The position numbers and the translations under genes were made by a program. A stretch of 41,642 bases of DNA, taken from NCBI GenBank assembly GCA_014904985.1, contig MU128976.1, positions 196,172-237,813 on the forward strand. Direction: 5' to 3'. How positions within the stretch are numbered: the stretch's first letter is position 1; the number at the start of each line of letters is the position of its first letter. The stretch comes from Hydnum rufescens UP504 (lineage: Eukaryota > Basidiomycota > Agaricomycetes > Cantharellales > Hydnaceae). The notes below the pieces were generated by a model. That model was not told the origin of the DNA, ran no database searches, and saw only the letters and a program-made list of their open reading frames with translations. This document shows positions 21,898 to 32,172 of the stretch, piece after piece.

Positions 21898-22480
21898 CTA
21901 CTCATCATCCTCACCCTCATCATCATTGTCCTCATTGTCCATGTCATCATCCTTGTCATCATCATCATCATTACCACCTTTGCTTTCCATTATGATGATG
22001 GGCTCCTCTGTACACTGATGCTTGGCCCCATGTCCGGATGATGGACCCCCACCTGAGACTGGCTTGACTGTTCCAGACCTGATCCCCATCCACTCCAGAC
22101 TTGGGACCGAAGGATGAGAAACTGCCTGATGAGGGACCAGGTGCCAGGTGATGGCCTGGAGGGAGTCTCGCATCTCCCCCACTGACAACACCATCTCCTC
22201 TGCGGCCCAGGCCTGCTTCTCCAATGCCTTGGCTGACCATTTGTGTGCAAGTGCACTTTGCTCCATGGCTACTGCCAGTCGGAGCTGGACCTCTGCTGCA
22301 GGAGCACAACCACAGCCCTGACCTGTCGATGGCTCAGCTCTGGACACCCCTTCATCGCCCAGCATGCATTGAACTTTTGCCATGAAGCATGGCCAGCAGG
22401 CCCACACTCCCAGCTTGTCCTGGGGGACACAAGAGATCCGGTGCTGAATACAGCGGACACCAGGCTGGTCAGTCAAATGG
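21898..22480 (-). pseudogene. Antisense gene of chromovirus B, 3' exon (Cys-motif, acidic tail)
   Basis: This minus-strand frame is open for 193 codons and is cut at its 5' side by the foldback element. It encodes VRCIQHRISCVP, then ACWPCFMAKVQCML (C-x6-C and C-x2-C-x6-C, resembling paired CxxC clusters of repetitive Agaricomycete proteins). An Ala/Glu-rich helical part follows (SAKALEKQAWAAEEMVLSV), then a Gly/Ser/Pro linker and a strongly acidic D/E/N tail before the stop. Its upstream exons appear to be at 38307-38702. The gene lies antisense between the pol stop and the LTR of chromovirus B. The function is unknown; the metal-binding role is inferred from Cys spacing only. Confidence 0.65.
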
Positions 22481-22600
22481 GGGACCTAATTTAGGTACCA
22501 CTTCCAGGGCAGAAAATGGTACCTAATAGGTCCCCCAGACCTTTTGGCCAAAATCAGGCTATTCCAATTCAGTTTTTTGGCCATCTATCAGCCAATCCAT
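22481..22600 (+). repeat. Left terminal inverted repeat of the foldback element
   Basis: GGGACCTAATTTAGGTACCA and the internal word GGTACCTAATAGGTCCC form a nested palindrome. This and the following CTATTCCAATTCAG and TTTTGGCCAT words have inverted partners at about 38200-38306. Confidence 0.75.
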
Positions 22601-22689
22601 GGCAGTGCTAGATTATATATTTATTTATTATTATTATTATTACTATTATTATATACATATTACGCTATATACATATTATCCCCCCCCCC

Positions 22690-23790
22690 TGGGGTTTGCC
22701 ACCACAGTGGGGGGCATGGTTCATGTGGACCATGCACCTGCATATACTCACCACACCCACCACAGTGGGTGGGGTTCATATGCCCCAGTTGGGGCCAATT
22801 CCATTTGGGCACTCCCTCAAAGGGGTTGGTCTTCATTTGCAGGGCTTCATTCATGGTAACTGTTTGCTGTGTCTCATTTGGCAGGTTCTGCTTGGGGGCT
22901 TGCAGGGGTTCTGGTTCAGGATCTAAAGAAATAAATAATGAAAATATTAGTAGAGCAGTAATGCAGTGCAAAAAGAGCAGCTTATGCTGCTCTTTTTGTG
23001 CTACAAGAATAAGAAATGAAATAAATAAATAAAACATACCTTGTAGTACCCCACACCTGCTGTGGGAGTGTGGGGTACTGGGGCCATGTACTCTGGGCCA
23101 TACATATGGCAGTTCGTATGGATCCTCTCTGTGCCCTGTTGTTCAGGTGTCGATAAGCAGGGTTGCAGGGGGGTTTGCATCAGTATTCACTTGTGAGAGG
23201 AGTTGAGACCTACAGGATAAGAAATTAAATAAGTTAATAATTGAACACCATGCAAAAAGAGCAGCAAAAGCTGCTCTTTTTGTGTGTGTGTAGCCACTGG
23301 GTGGGGTGGGGACTCACCTTATATAGGACCACACACCCACCATGGTGGGTGTGTGATTCCTGGCACCTGCATTAGGCATGGGTGCATCCTCATTTGGCAT
23401 GGTGCCACATGTCATGCCCTGGGTGTGTTGGCATGGCATGTTGCATTGGCATGTCATGTTGTGTGGCATGTCATGTTGTGTTGGCGTGTTGCGTTGCATG
23501 GCATGTCGTGTTGCATGGCATGTCATGTTGCATTGGCATGTCATGTGCTGTGCCATGTTGGTGGGTTGTGTGGGTGTTTGGGCTCTGGTCATTTTGTGGG
23601 TTACTGTTGTGCATTGGACAAGGGCCCAGCTAGAATAATTAAAAGCACATTAGTAAAAAATTTCAAAAGCAGCACAAAAAGAGCAGCTTTTGCTGCTCCT
23701 TTTGCACCATTGTATCTACTAGAAAAAACATACCTTGCATGACCACACACTCACTGCTGCAGGTGTGTGGTCATGTGTGCCCACCTGTCT
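22690..23790 (-). repeat. Left-arm hairpin-cassette array (sense on minus strand)
   Basis: Predicted introns, read on the minus strand, are 23630-23733 (104 nt, GTATGT to CTAG), 23210-23317 (108 nt, GTGAGT to GTAG) and 22923-23039 (117 nt, GTATGT to TTAG). Each has hairpin 2 in the middle (about 23675-23708, 23251-23283 and 22967-22999) and an ACTAAT/TTAAC/ACTAAT-like branch word. Hairpin 1 versions precede the 5' splice sites at about 23740-23773, 23321-23355 and 23050-23076, with a weaker one at 22751-22772. A (TTA)n microsatellite lies just outside at 22621-22650. The arrangement mirrors the right arm and the hAT array. Confidence 0.88.
23424..23565. repeat. CATGT/TGTTG short tandem repeat inside a left-arm exon-like block
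   Basis: The words GGCATGTCATGTTG and TGCATTGGCATG recur about eight times at irregular spacing of 12-28 nt. Open frames here read as Cys/His/Trp/Met-rich repeats (CHV, WHVML) and look like a by-product of the repeat rather than a protein. Confidence 0.7.
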
Positions 23791-23931
23791 AGGCAGTTTC
23801 CTGTTCAGTTGATGTATGCACTTTTTAAGCAACTCAGTGCTGGCAATTGCTGGATCCCCAAAAGCGCTCAAGTGCCGTTGCCACAAGCACCATGTAAATG
23901 AATAGCCAGTATATAGATGAGGAATAAATCA

Positions 23932-24070
23932 CTATGTAATATATATTTTTACAAAAGACAACAAAGACAGCCACAGTAGGTCAGAACTCAATAAGGCATC
24001 TCATGCCTTATTGAGTTCTGACCTACTGTGGCTGTCTTTGTTGTCTTTTGTAAAAATATATATTACATAG
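23932..24070. repeat. Perfect palindrome at the centre of the foldback element
   Basis: Arms of 68 bp (23932-23999 and 24003-24070) flank a CTC spacer. The right arm ends in CATAG, the target site of chromovirus A, and continues at 35798. Because both cassette arrays read outwards from here, a bidirectional promoter could lie nearby, but no promoter motif was identified. Confidence 0.92.
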
Positions 24071-24652
24071 TGTAATAATGCATTATTCAACTTTGAATAT
24101 ATGCAGGAGTTGTCGTTAGACGAGGTGGAGTCAATGTTCCTGTAAACAGAAGGAAGAGAGAAATCCTCCTGCTCTATGCACTGGCTTCGAGCAGATGGGC
24201 CACGCACAAGGCTAAGCACTGGCTTCACCTTGTACATGGGAGAAGCGGAGGGAGAGGGGGAAGGAATGTGGGAGGTGTGGTAGTAGCTGGCAAAAGGGCC
24301 AGACTACTATCTAAGGGGGCAAAAGGATGATCAGCTGATAAAGTAGGGATAGGGAGCTTACTTAGTAGAGTCGCGCTTGTATGCAACTCTCCCTTATCCT
24401 TCTCAACACCATGCTCTGTGGTGACGGTTTGGGTAGCTTCACCAGGTGAGTCGTAACATGACTAGGTCGCGTGGCTGTGTAGTTTCACGGGTCTCGCAAG
24501 AGCAAAGGAGTCTGGGCAAAAAGATAGATTTGATTCCGCCACGTCAGCAACTTAGAATCATCATGGCCATGCTATTATGTAATAGTACAGAGGACAGGAT
24601 GAATGGGGAAATAACAATTATGTACATACAGAACCTTGAGTACTATATTACA
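24071..24652 (-). repeat. 3' LTR of chromovirus A
   Basis: 582 bp, TGTAATAATG to TATATTACA. It matches 35212-35792 along its length, including the shared block GTAAACAGAAGGAAGAGAGA. Differences are mainly C/T and G/A, many at CpG, TpG or CpA. Confidence 0.95.
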
Positions 24653-24664
24653 GAGCCCCCCAGC
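24653..24664 (-). promoter_or_regulatory. Polypurine tract of chromovirus A
   Basis: The minus strand reads GCTGGGGGGCTC directly before the 3' LTR, the expected position for the plus-strand DNA primer of reverse transcription. Confidence 0.7.
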
Positions 24665-24671
24665 ATGGACA

Positions 24672-27431
24672 CTACAATTCTTGCTCCAGGAGACCAAGGT
24701 CTTCAATACCTAGGTCATCCAACATAATCTCATACCTTTCGAACCACCCATTCCATATAAATTGTTCACTGGTGTATGTGCCCCAGGCCCCAATAGAGGT
24801 GGGGTCGACTTCTGGGATGGCATGAGCTAGCCACATGAGGATGTCATGATGGGGGCCTAGGAATGGGATTTGCCCATTGAATTTGATGGGATCTTCGTAT
24901 GATAGATGTTTCCCGAGTACCCCTAATACCTCGTTTGTGGCCTTGATGATCTGAGCGGTGAATGGACACTCGATAGGCTTGAGATGATTCACCCTCTGCT
25001 TAAGATATCGGATTGCAATTAGGGGTGAGATCAAGTATCGCGACATGAGGCTTTGCAAGGTCCCGAAAATCTGAGGGGGGCCTTGGGGGTAGAACACCCA
25101 CATGAGGTCGGCCTATTTGAACATCGTGCCAGGGGGGTGAGTTAGACTGCCACTTACAAGGACCATTTCTGGGATAGGACATTCATTCTTACGCCCAGTG
25201 CAACGTATCTTGACCATCTCTAAGATCTGGTTCTGCACTTCCTCACTCCATGTGCAATATTTTCCTTCCTCGTATGGCTGGGCACATGCTGAGGGCTCTG
25301 AGGGGTAGAACTTCACTGCCCCTTTTTGGCTCTTGAGGGCCCTGCGTGTGCGGTCTCGCAGCATAAAGACTAGGATGAGCCAGGGTTCTTCGTAGAGCCA
25401 CTCTTTGACCCCAGAACCGTAGCATTCAACTAGTTCCTCCTCCAATTGCCTAGGGGAATTCAAGTGCACAAATGGGGATAGTTCCACTGGGAACCTCTCC
25501 ATTCGCATCTCAGCTTCTCCCCAGATTTCATTAGGGTCAGTGGTAGGTGGCACATTCCCCGATTCTTTGGTGATGGACTCATGGGACAGGAGAGTGGCCC
25601 CTTCCGGCAGGGTGAAATTGCCATCCTCTTGAGATTTGAAGTCCTCATATGGCGCAAGTTCTTCCTCAGGATAGGAAGGGGCATCATGTTGCTGGCGCAC
25701 TTGTCTCTCCTCTGGCGATTCAGCATGGGACCTTCTTGCTGCACCTGGAGTGGAGGGGTAACAGAGGTCTACATCCTCAAGGTGTTCCAGCAGAGCAGGG
25801 GGAGTGCCGTGAGTGCGGGTGGAAGGGTTGATTAAGCATGCCACCAACTCCATCCGTAGGGTGGTTCAGGGAAAGGTTCAGGCTTGCGCCATTCATATCC
25901 CTTGTGTTCCATCCATTTGCAACACATCGGATAATTCTGGTGGAGGAAGGCTGGGGGGGGGAGGAGATAATTCATGATTGGCCCACTTGGTCAGGGGCAA
26001 CGTCACCTCTCCTAGACATTCCTGCAGCTCCTTCAGCACTGGCAGATAGTTACCTTCCTGGATTTGCGACAGCCATCGGAGCAGCCCCTCCAGGTAGACT
26101 TCACCTGGTGGGCCCCAGGCTTTGCAGAAGTACACTGGGTGATGTTGGTAGTAAGGGCCAGTGTGCCTCATCTCCTGTGGGTGATTTTTCTTCATTACCC
26201 ATGCATATTCCAGTGGGCCCACCAAACATTGAGAGAACTGCTCTCAGACGTTCTGCTCGAACCTCTCCTGGATGACCTTGTGAGGTTAAGGGTCTGTTAT
26301 TCTCCAGGAGGGGTGCTTTTCACAGATCTCTCGTTTGGCCACAATCCACAAGGGCAAGTTTTGAGTTGTTCCCCTGGGAAGAAGCTCAAGGGGAGGGTTC
26401 TCGTTCTCGATTTCCATCACCCATATTGGGACTCCCAATTGCGCGAGTCCCTCACCGATGAGTCAGGAGTGAGCATCCTGTTTTGATATGATGAGTCTGG
26501 CAAGATGCACTGTCATCTGGAACTGCAGGGGGTGGAGCCATTCCTTGAAGCAGATGATGTATAATATGACGCAGAAGGCCATATTGGCGAATCCTGTCAC
26601 ATCAAGTACTCTTCTTTGAATCTCCTGGGTGACGTGGATAGCCTTCCAAGCCAGGGCTGGGGTCAATCCCTGCTGTAGGAGATACATCCACGTGCAGCCA
26701 AAGTGCCAGTCCCAATCATAGGCAGAGGGAAGGAGGATGTGGAATCAGCTCGTAATCTGGTCTATGTGTCTAATACAATGCACCATTGCATGGCTAGCAT
26801 CCCAGGCATCATTCAGGAATTTGATTGACAGGGAGCGAAGTTGAGGGTTTGGCCCCCATGCTTGGAGGAGGTGGACACGAGGGTTGAAGTCAAACTGGCT
26901 GATGTTGAAGGGAATGAAGGCACAGTGCAGTGGGAAGGGGAAGTTCTTAGGAAGTAACTGGGTGTGATACATCCATTCAAACTTTCCCAGCCATCCCCAT
27001 TTGTCCAAGTGCTCCCATCTGTAGCCATAGGGATCTTTAGCAAATGGAGCTTGACCTTGGACCTGAGGAAAGGCTCCAGCAAGGTTCAGAGTAGTTAGGC
27101 TGTAGATGTAAAAATACCCGCAGCTCTCAAGCAATAGGTATTCGGCAGGGTGCTGTTCAGGGTTATCCTCTTCATCTCCGTATTGTGCATAGTAGGGATC
27201 TGAGGGATCCATACCCTCTCCAGGCATGGCATAGCGGTGACCTCGCCTGATGCCCTTATGTCTTCTGGGGCCTGGATGCTGCATAAGTACTGTCAGTGGG
27301 GTTAGCTGCTGGTAAAGGGAGGACTGGGAAGGGGAGTAAGCGAGAACACGGAAGGGAGGCAGTAGGAAGTGGGGAAGAGGAGATCGAGGGAGCCAAGGGG
27401 CTTTTTTTTTAAGTTGCGGAGATGGGGGCAA
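24672..27431 (-). pseudogene. Long unknown ORF between pol and 3' LTR of chromovirus A
   Basis: One reading frame, the same as pol, stays open over about 920 codons except for about eight point stops (mostly TGA, for example near 26742, 26463, 26270, 25894 and 25855, and TAG near 25110). It ends with TAG at 24672-24674, 7 bp short of the polypurine tract. The first in-frame ATG is near 27280. Visible features are a Tyr/Pro-rich N-terminal part (PYYAQYGDEEDNPEQHPAEY), Trp/Phe-rich blocks (WEHLDKWGWLGKFEWMY), an acidic middle, and a C-terminal part with FYPQGPPQIFGTL and LGPHHDILMWL. I see no signal peptide, transmembrane run, CxxC finger or known enzyme motif. It sits in the env position of Ty3/gypsy elements but does not look like an envelope protein. 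Function not recognised. Confidence 0.7.
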
Positions 27432-27470
27432 GGGAGCTTCACCATTGCCTCATGGGGTCCGTGAGTACTT

Positions 27471-28787
27471 TTAGGCACACTCCTCCAGGGTCCTGCGATA
27501 CTCCCTGAGCCTGGAGAAGGCATTCTGTAGCCCGGGTTCTGACTCAAAGGTATCATGCTCCAGCCCATAGCCCTTCCATCTTACGAGATACTCTCTTCTT
27601 CATTTCCATGGATTGTATCGATGCCTGACTATTCTTTCTACTTCATACTCTTCTTCTGCAGCTAATTCTCTCATTTCTGGGAGCTTTGCTCATTCTTCCA
27701 CCTGGTCGTCGTGGTAGTATTTCGTTAGATGTTGTATATTTATAATGGGGTGCATCTTATACTCGGGCAGTATCTGGAGGTGATATACTATGGGGTTGAT
27801 CTTTTCTGAGACCAGGAAAGGGCCTATGCAACATTGTACTAGCTTTCGCCCTGTCCCTTGTACATCCACTAGCTCCAAGGAATGAGGATTCACTAGAACC
27901 TCATCCCCTTCTTTGAACTCCTCATCGCGTTGTCTAAGATTGTAAGCCTTGGCTTGCCTGGCTTGGGCTTGTACTAAAGCATCCCTTGCTCGGGATCGGT
28001 GCACCTCAAGCTCATTGATAAAGGCTGTCACTGCTATGCTGTTGGGCTTGATCCAGGCAATTCCTCTCTTTACTGGGTCTATTGCTACTGCTTTCATCTG
28101 AGGTGCATACCCATGCAATAGGAAGAAGGGTGAATAGCCTGTGGAGGAGTGTGGTGTAGCATTGTTGGCCATCCCTAGCATCCCTAGCCACTGGGCCCAG
28201 GAGCTATGATTACCCATGGTATATGCTCATAATGCTACCTCTAGCATGTCATTAGCCTTCTCAGTCTGCCCGTCCATTTGGGGGTGATGTGAAGTTGAGA
28301 GTAGCAGGCCCAAGTCTAAGTGCTTGGCCACTGATGCCCAGAAAGACTTGGCCCACCTGGCGTCTCGATCGGCGATCATTTGGTGGGGGATACTGTATTT
28401 CAGAACCAGGTGTCGCATGAATAGCTTCGTGAACCCCTCCTGCTTTAGATCGGAAGTCATGGGGATGTACTGGATGAACTTTGTAAGCTTGTCTATGATC
28501 ACTAATACTGTGTTGGACCCCTCTGACTTCAGGAGGCCTGTAATCAGATCTAGCATAACTACTTTGAATGGAAGCAGCGAGATCGCATGGGGGCATAGCT
28601 TTCCCACAAGGCCATGTTTGTCCGACTTGGTCTTTTGGCAGATGTCGCATGTTCTCGTAAATTCTATGACGTCAGCCCACATTCTGGGCCAGTAGAATCT
28701 CACAGCTAGCTTGTGAAACAGCCTGGAAGATCCTGCATGTGCTGCTTCCCAGGGCAACTCGTGAGAATCTTGGATTATTTTCCTCAC
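27471..28787 (-). pseudogene. Chromovirus A integrase with chromodomain
   Basis: The zinc finger is HELPWEAAHAGSSRLFHKLA plus CDICQKTK. The core has VVMLDLITGL (first Asp), IADRDARWAKSFW (second Asp) and HPQMDGQTEKAND (Glu), then ATPHSSTGYSPFFLLHG. The C-terminal part has KEGDEVLVNPHSLEL, IGPFLVSEKINP and HPIINIQHL. The chromodomain follows at about 27655-27480: EEYEVERIVRHRYNPWK, then REYLVRWKGYGLEHDTFES, and the frame stops with TAA at 27471-27473. TGA codons at 28227-28229 (within the usual LRAY word) and 27600-27602 (in the chromodomain) interrupt an otherwise single frame. Confidence 0.94.
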
Positions 28788-29129
28788 TTCTGACTTGGGT
28801 ACACATAAGTGGGTGACCCAATTGGTGTTGTGGAAGATGAGGAGGCCCTCTGATCAATAGAAGCATTGTGCTGCTGAGAGCTCCTCTTCATCGTCAATGG
28901 CTTCCTACCATGGCTGCTTGAAGCTGGGATCATCCTGATATCCTTGGATGAAGGCTTCTGTTTGCGTGGGGCTGATGGAGATATCCAGTGTCTGGGGCAT
29001 CCATTCTCAACCAGGGGGATTGGACATCTTACCCCTCCACCTCACTGCTACTTCTAGCTCATCTGCTGTTGTCGGAGGTATCCCTTCTGACTTCCTTTTG
29101 GCTTGTGCTCGTGTCGATAGAAATGCTGC
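28788..29129 (-). pseudogene. Spacer between RNase H and integrase of chromovirus A pol
   Basis: Continues pol in the same frame at low conservation (residues such as EAIDDEEELSAAQCF near 28905-28860), with two or three stops. It corresponds to 4945-5170 in the truncated copy. No independent gene. Confidence 0.6.
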
Positions 29130-29956
29130 TCATTCTGCTGGTCTCCTTTCTATGACGTCTCCCCATGCAAATAAGGGTTGTGCTGGGAGTTGGCTTGGTA
29201 AAGCTGGGGAGTTGTCTTCAACAGGCGATTGATGCAGCAGGATTTGTTGCAGCCTGGAGAGCGGATCTACATTTGAGTGTACGACTCCTGCTCGATGTAC
29301 TATATCCAAGCCTGGGTATGCTGCAAACACTGCCCCCCACACCGCAAGACGCCTGTTGGCATTCTCGTAGGTTTGAGCCCACTGTAGGGCTGCATGATCC
29401 ATAATCACTATGTTCTTTTTGCCTTCAATAAATAGTTGGAATCGCACTAGTGCTTCCTTAACGCCCAGAGCTTCCCTTTCAGTTGCTGAGTAGTTCCTTT
29501 TGGCTGACTTCAGAGATCTGCTCCAGTAGGCGATCACTCACTCGATGTTGACTATTGTGTCTTCTACGCTTTCGGCCCAAGAACCTGGATTGGGTACATC
29601 ATTTGTATTCTTTGAGACTTGATGGGCTAGTTTTGGGACCAGTTCGCCCTTGGCATGGGCGCCTATGACCTTATCATAGGTCTTCATGCCTTTCAGATCT
29701 CATAGGGTGATGGGCTGTACCTGCTGTAGACTAGCTCCCATCGCTACATCAGAGGCATCAGAGTATATGTGATATGGTTTTCCAGGCATCATGTGCCCCA
29801 GTATGGGGGCTGAGATGAGTCCTTCCTTAACATCTTCGAAGGCTCATTCCTGTTCTGCCCCCAGATCCAGCTTGTGCTTTTTCATAATAATTCAAATAAT
29901 GGCGTGGCCCACTCTGAATAGTGGGGTATGTAGTGTGAGAAATAGATGGCCATTCC
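29130..29956 (-). pseudogene. Chromovirus A RNase H domain and RT connection
   Basis: 29537-29130 encodes AYWSRSLKSAKRNYSATERE (the A-Y-x-S-R-x-L and E-R-E signatures), then GKKNIVIMDHAALQWAQTYE and YPGLDIVHRAGVVHSNVDPL. These are typical acidic and His residues of Ty3/gypsy RNase H, with MDHAAL where TDHAAL is usual. The preceding part (29956-29540) is divergent and stop-rich, with an SDASDVAMGASLQQ-like start near 29765. It continues in frame into the integrase. Confidence 0.88.
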
Positions 29957-30860
29957 TAAGAATGTTTGTAGTGTGGCTTTATTATGGGGGCAAGCCAAGC
30001 CTGTAATGGCTTTGATTTTTTCCTTGTGTGTTGACAGCCCAGCCAGGAGACTTTTTGTCCTAGTAGCAGGATAGAGGTATACATGAAATGACATTTCTTT
30101 GGCGCTAGAGTCAGCTTGGCTTCTGCACAAGCCTGGAGGACTTGGTCAAGATGCTCCAGGTGCTCCTCATATGATTTTGAGTACACCACTATATCGTCTA
30201 TGTAGACTAGTGAGAATATCCATAGAAAAGGGGCTAGGATATATTGCATCATCCTCTGGAAAATGGAGGGGCCATTCCTGAGGCCAAAGGGCATCTGTTT
30301 GAACTGCCAAAGCCCTCGATGTGAACAAAAAGCTGTCTTCTCTTTATTGTCCTCATCCATCATCATCTGATGAAATCCTGCTAGTGCATTGAGGGCAGAC
30401 AGAACCTGTGATCCAGACAGAGCTTGCAGGATCTCGGCTTGCCATGGGATTGGGAACTCATCTGGTATAGTCATAGCATTGAGTTTCTGGTAATCCACAC
30501 AAAACCTTGGTTTCCCATTCCTGTATGCTATTACTATGGGGGCAGCCCAAGGACTTTTCGAGGGTTCTACTACTTCTTGATGGATCCACTTATCCATCTG
30601 CTTGTTGATCACCAGTCTTTTCACTGGGGAGGCCCATACATTGGCATGGAGACTGGGTGAGCCTCCTCTTTTGTGTGGATCTTAGCAATCATATCCAACG
30701 TCCCTAGGTGATCATCGAAACCAAAGGCCTGAATGTGTTTTCTGATCAGCTTCAGCGTCTTCACTTGTATGTCTGAAGGAGCATCTGGAGCTATGTCTAT
30801 AAGCTCCTCCAGCTTCTTTGATTCATACATCGTTGGGTCTGCGGGTTCTGACATCTTGGG
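29956..30860 (-). pseudogene. Chromovirus A reverse transcriptase, frameshifted
   Basis: 30854-30621 (one frame) encodes DHLGTLDMIAKIHTKEEAHP. 30624-29956 (next frame) encodes VEPSKSPWAAPIVIAYRNGK, RFCVDYQKLNAMTIPDEFPI, KQMPFGLRNGPSIFQRMM and SLVYIDDIVVYSKSYEEHL (YIDD box near 30190), then LAPKKCHFMY. After a frame change near 30050, 30130-29882 continues TFLGMAMYF-like (TFLGMAIYFSHYIPHYSEWA). Motif order and spacing are those of a complete Ty3/gypsy RT; at least two frameshifts break it. Confidence 0.93.
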
Positions 30861-32170
30861 GCCCCACAGCTCATCAGGATCATCAGGTTTGGGGGGATCT
30901 CCAGCGCTTGTGACTTCGCCAGCACTTGATCAGATAGGTCCCTGTCCCCTAGCAATCCCCGGGCTATCTTCTGCACTATGTGGGTGTAGGCTCTCAAATG
31001 TTGCGTCTGCTCGTCGTCCTTGGCTCCATTGAAGTATTGCTCAGGGTCATGTAGCACACCTAGTACGTCACCCCTGCAAATCCATTCTGTGGAGGGGGAT
31101 GGATTAGCTACAGGTACTATGAGCTCTTCTGACTTGAGCAGCATCAAAGGGGCTGCCAGGAAGCAACCATTGCTCATGGAGAGCATGACCCTCTCCATGA
31201 ACCACTCGTCATGCCCCTTAGCTGGACCTTCCATGGGAACCCTGGTGACCCAACCAGAATGGATCCTCACGTCCCTTGCAGCTTTCAGCAAGTGGGGTGT
31301 GCGTCAGTGTTCTTGGTCATTGGTAGGGTTCCTGGAAGCAGCTAGGTATGTGGCACGATTTTTTATCTCTGGAGGATGGTGGGGCTGAACTTGAAACTTC
31401 TTGGGTGAAAAGGGAGTTGAGTAGGCAAGGACATTGAACTGTTCCCCTGGCTGGTTAATCACCAGGTGCGTTTCCTGTGCTGTCCTCAGCACCGAGACTT
31501 TGTAACTAACCTGGAAGTCTTCTCCTAGTAGTACCGGGACATTCATGCCTGGGATCACATAGGCTTCTTCAATGAATTCTAGGACTCAGTTATTTGTCGT
31601 GGGCATGAAGATGCAAAGGTTTATAAAACCCAGAATCTTTGCTTGGTTGGTGAGCTCAAAGAGGCTAAGTTTCATTCCCTTTTGTAGTTTCAGGCAGTGC
31701 TCTAGGGTGTTGTAGTATTCCTCTGATATCAGGGTGATGTCGGTGCCTGAATCCAGTTGTAACTGTACTTTGGGACTCGAAAGAGACCCTAAGCAGCCCC
31801 TGTACATGCTGAGAGCTGTAATACCAAGGGCAGATTTCCCTGGGGGTGTAGTCCTAGCTTTACGACAACAAATGACCTTCACTGGAGGGTCGTTCAGTGC
31901 TTCTCAAAATCCGGGCAGAGGGCCCTTGGCTGACATCGACCTTGTCACCATGGCTGCGACCCTTCTATGTGTTCTTTCGAGGTCCTTGGAAGCTCGTTTC
32001 TCTGGTGGCTTCTTCAGCTGGTCCAGGGGGACTTTTATGGGAGGGGGAAGCAGTATATCACTCGTTGCTATATTTACATTATGCAACAACTCGAGGTGTG
32101 TTTCTATGTATGTGGGCTTCCCATGGGGTACAGGGGGGCCAGATGATGAAGCTAGTTTCATCTGCCCCAT
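30860..32170 (-). pseudogene. Chromovirus A aspartic protease and linker
   Basis: The frame opens at ATG 32170-32168, two bases after the gag stop. An Arg/Lys-rich start includes RRVAAMVTRSMSA. The retropepsin core at about 31770-31600 has VQLQLDSGTDITLISEEYYN (the catalytic D-S-G) and later ILGFINLCIF. VPVLLGEDFQVSYK (about 31540) is the second conserved block. A linker with WVTRVPMEGPAKGHDEWFME and ARGLLGDRDLSDQVL leads to the RT. TGA/TAG stops occur near 31905, 31585 and 31300, and a frameshift near 30900. The order gag, stop, protease start suggests frameshifting or reinitiation. Confidence 0.88.
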
Positions 32171-32172
32171 AT

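Noticed and set aside
21818..22018. Ser-rich plus-strand frame at the end of chromovirus B pol
   Set aside because: It is the complement of the acidic D/E tail of the antisense gene, and the pol stop precedes it.
22621..22650. (TTA)n run as a possible replication origin
   Set aside because: It is a simple microsatellite near the foldback terminus with no other origin feature.
23284..23742. Cys/His-rich 152-codon frame that could be taken for a metal-binding protein
   Set aside because: The Cys/His pattern comes from a short CATGT/TGTTG DNA repeat, is present in three frames, and crosses a predicted intron on the opposite strand.
24001..24237. 78-codon minus-strand frame across the palindrome and LTR junction
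   Set aside because: It spans the insertion border of chromovirus A and has no domain.
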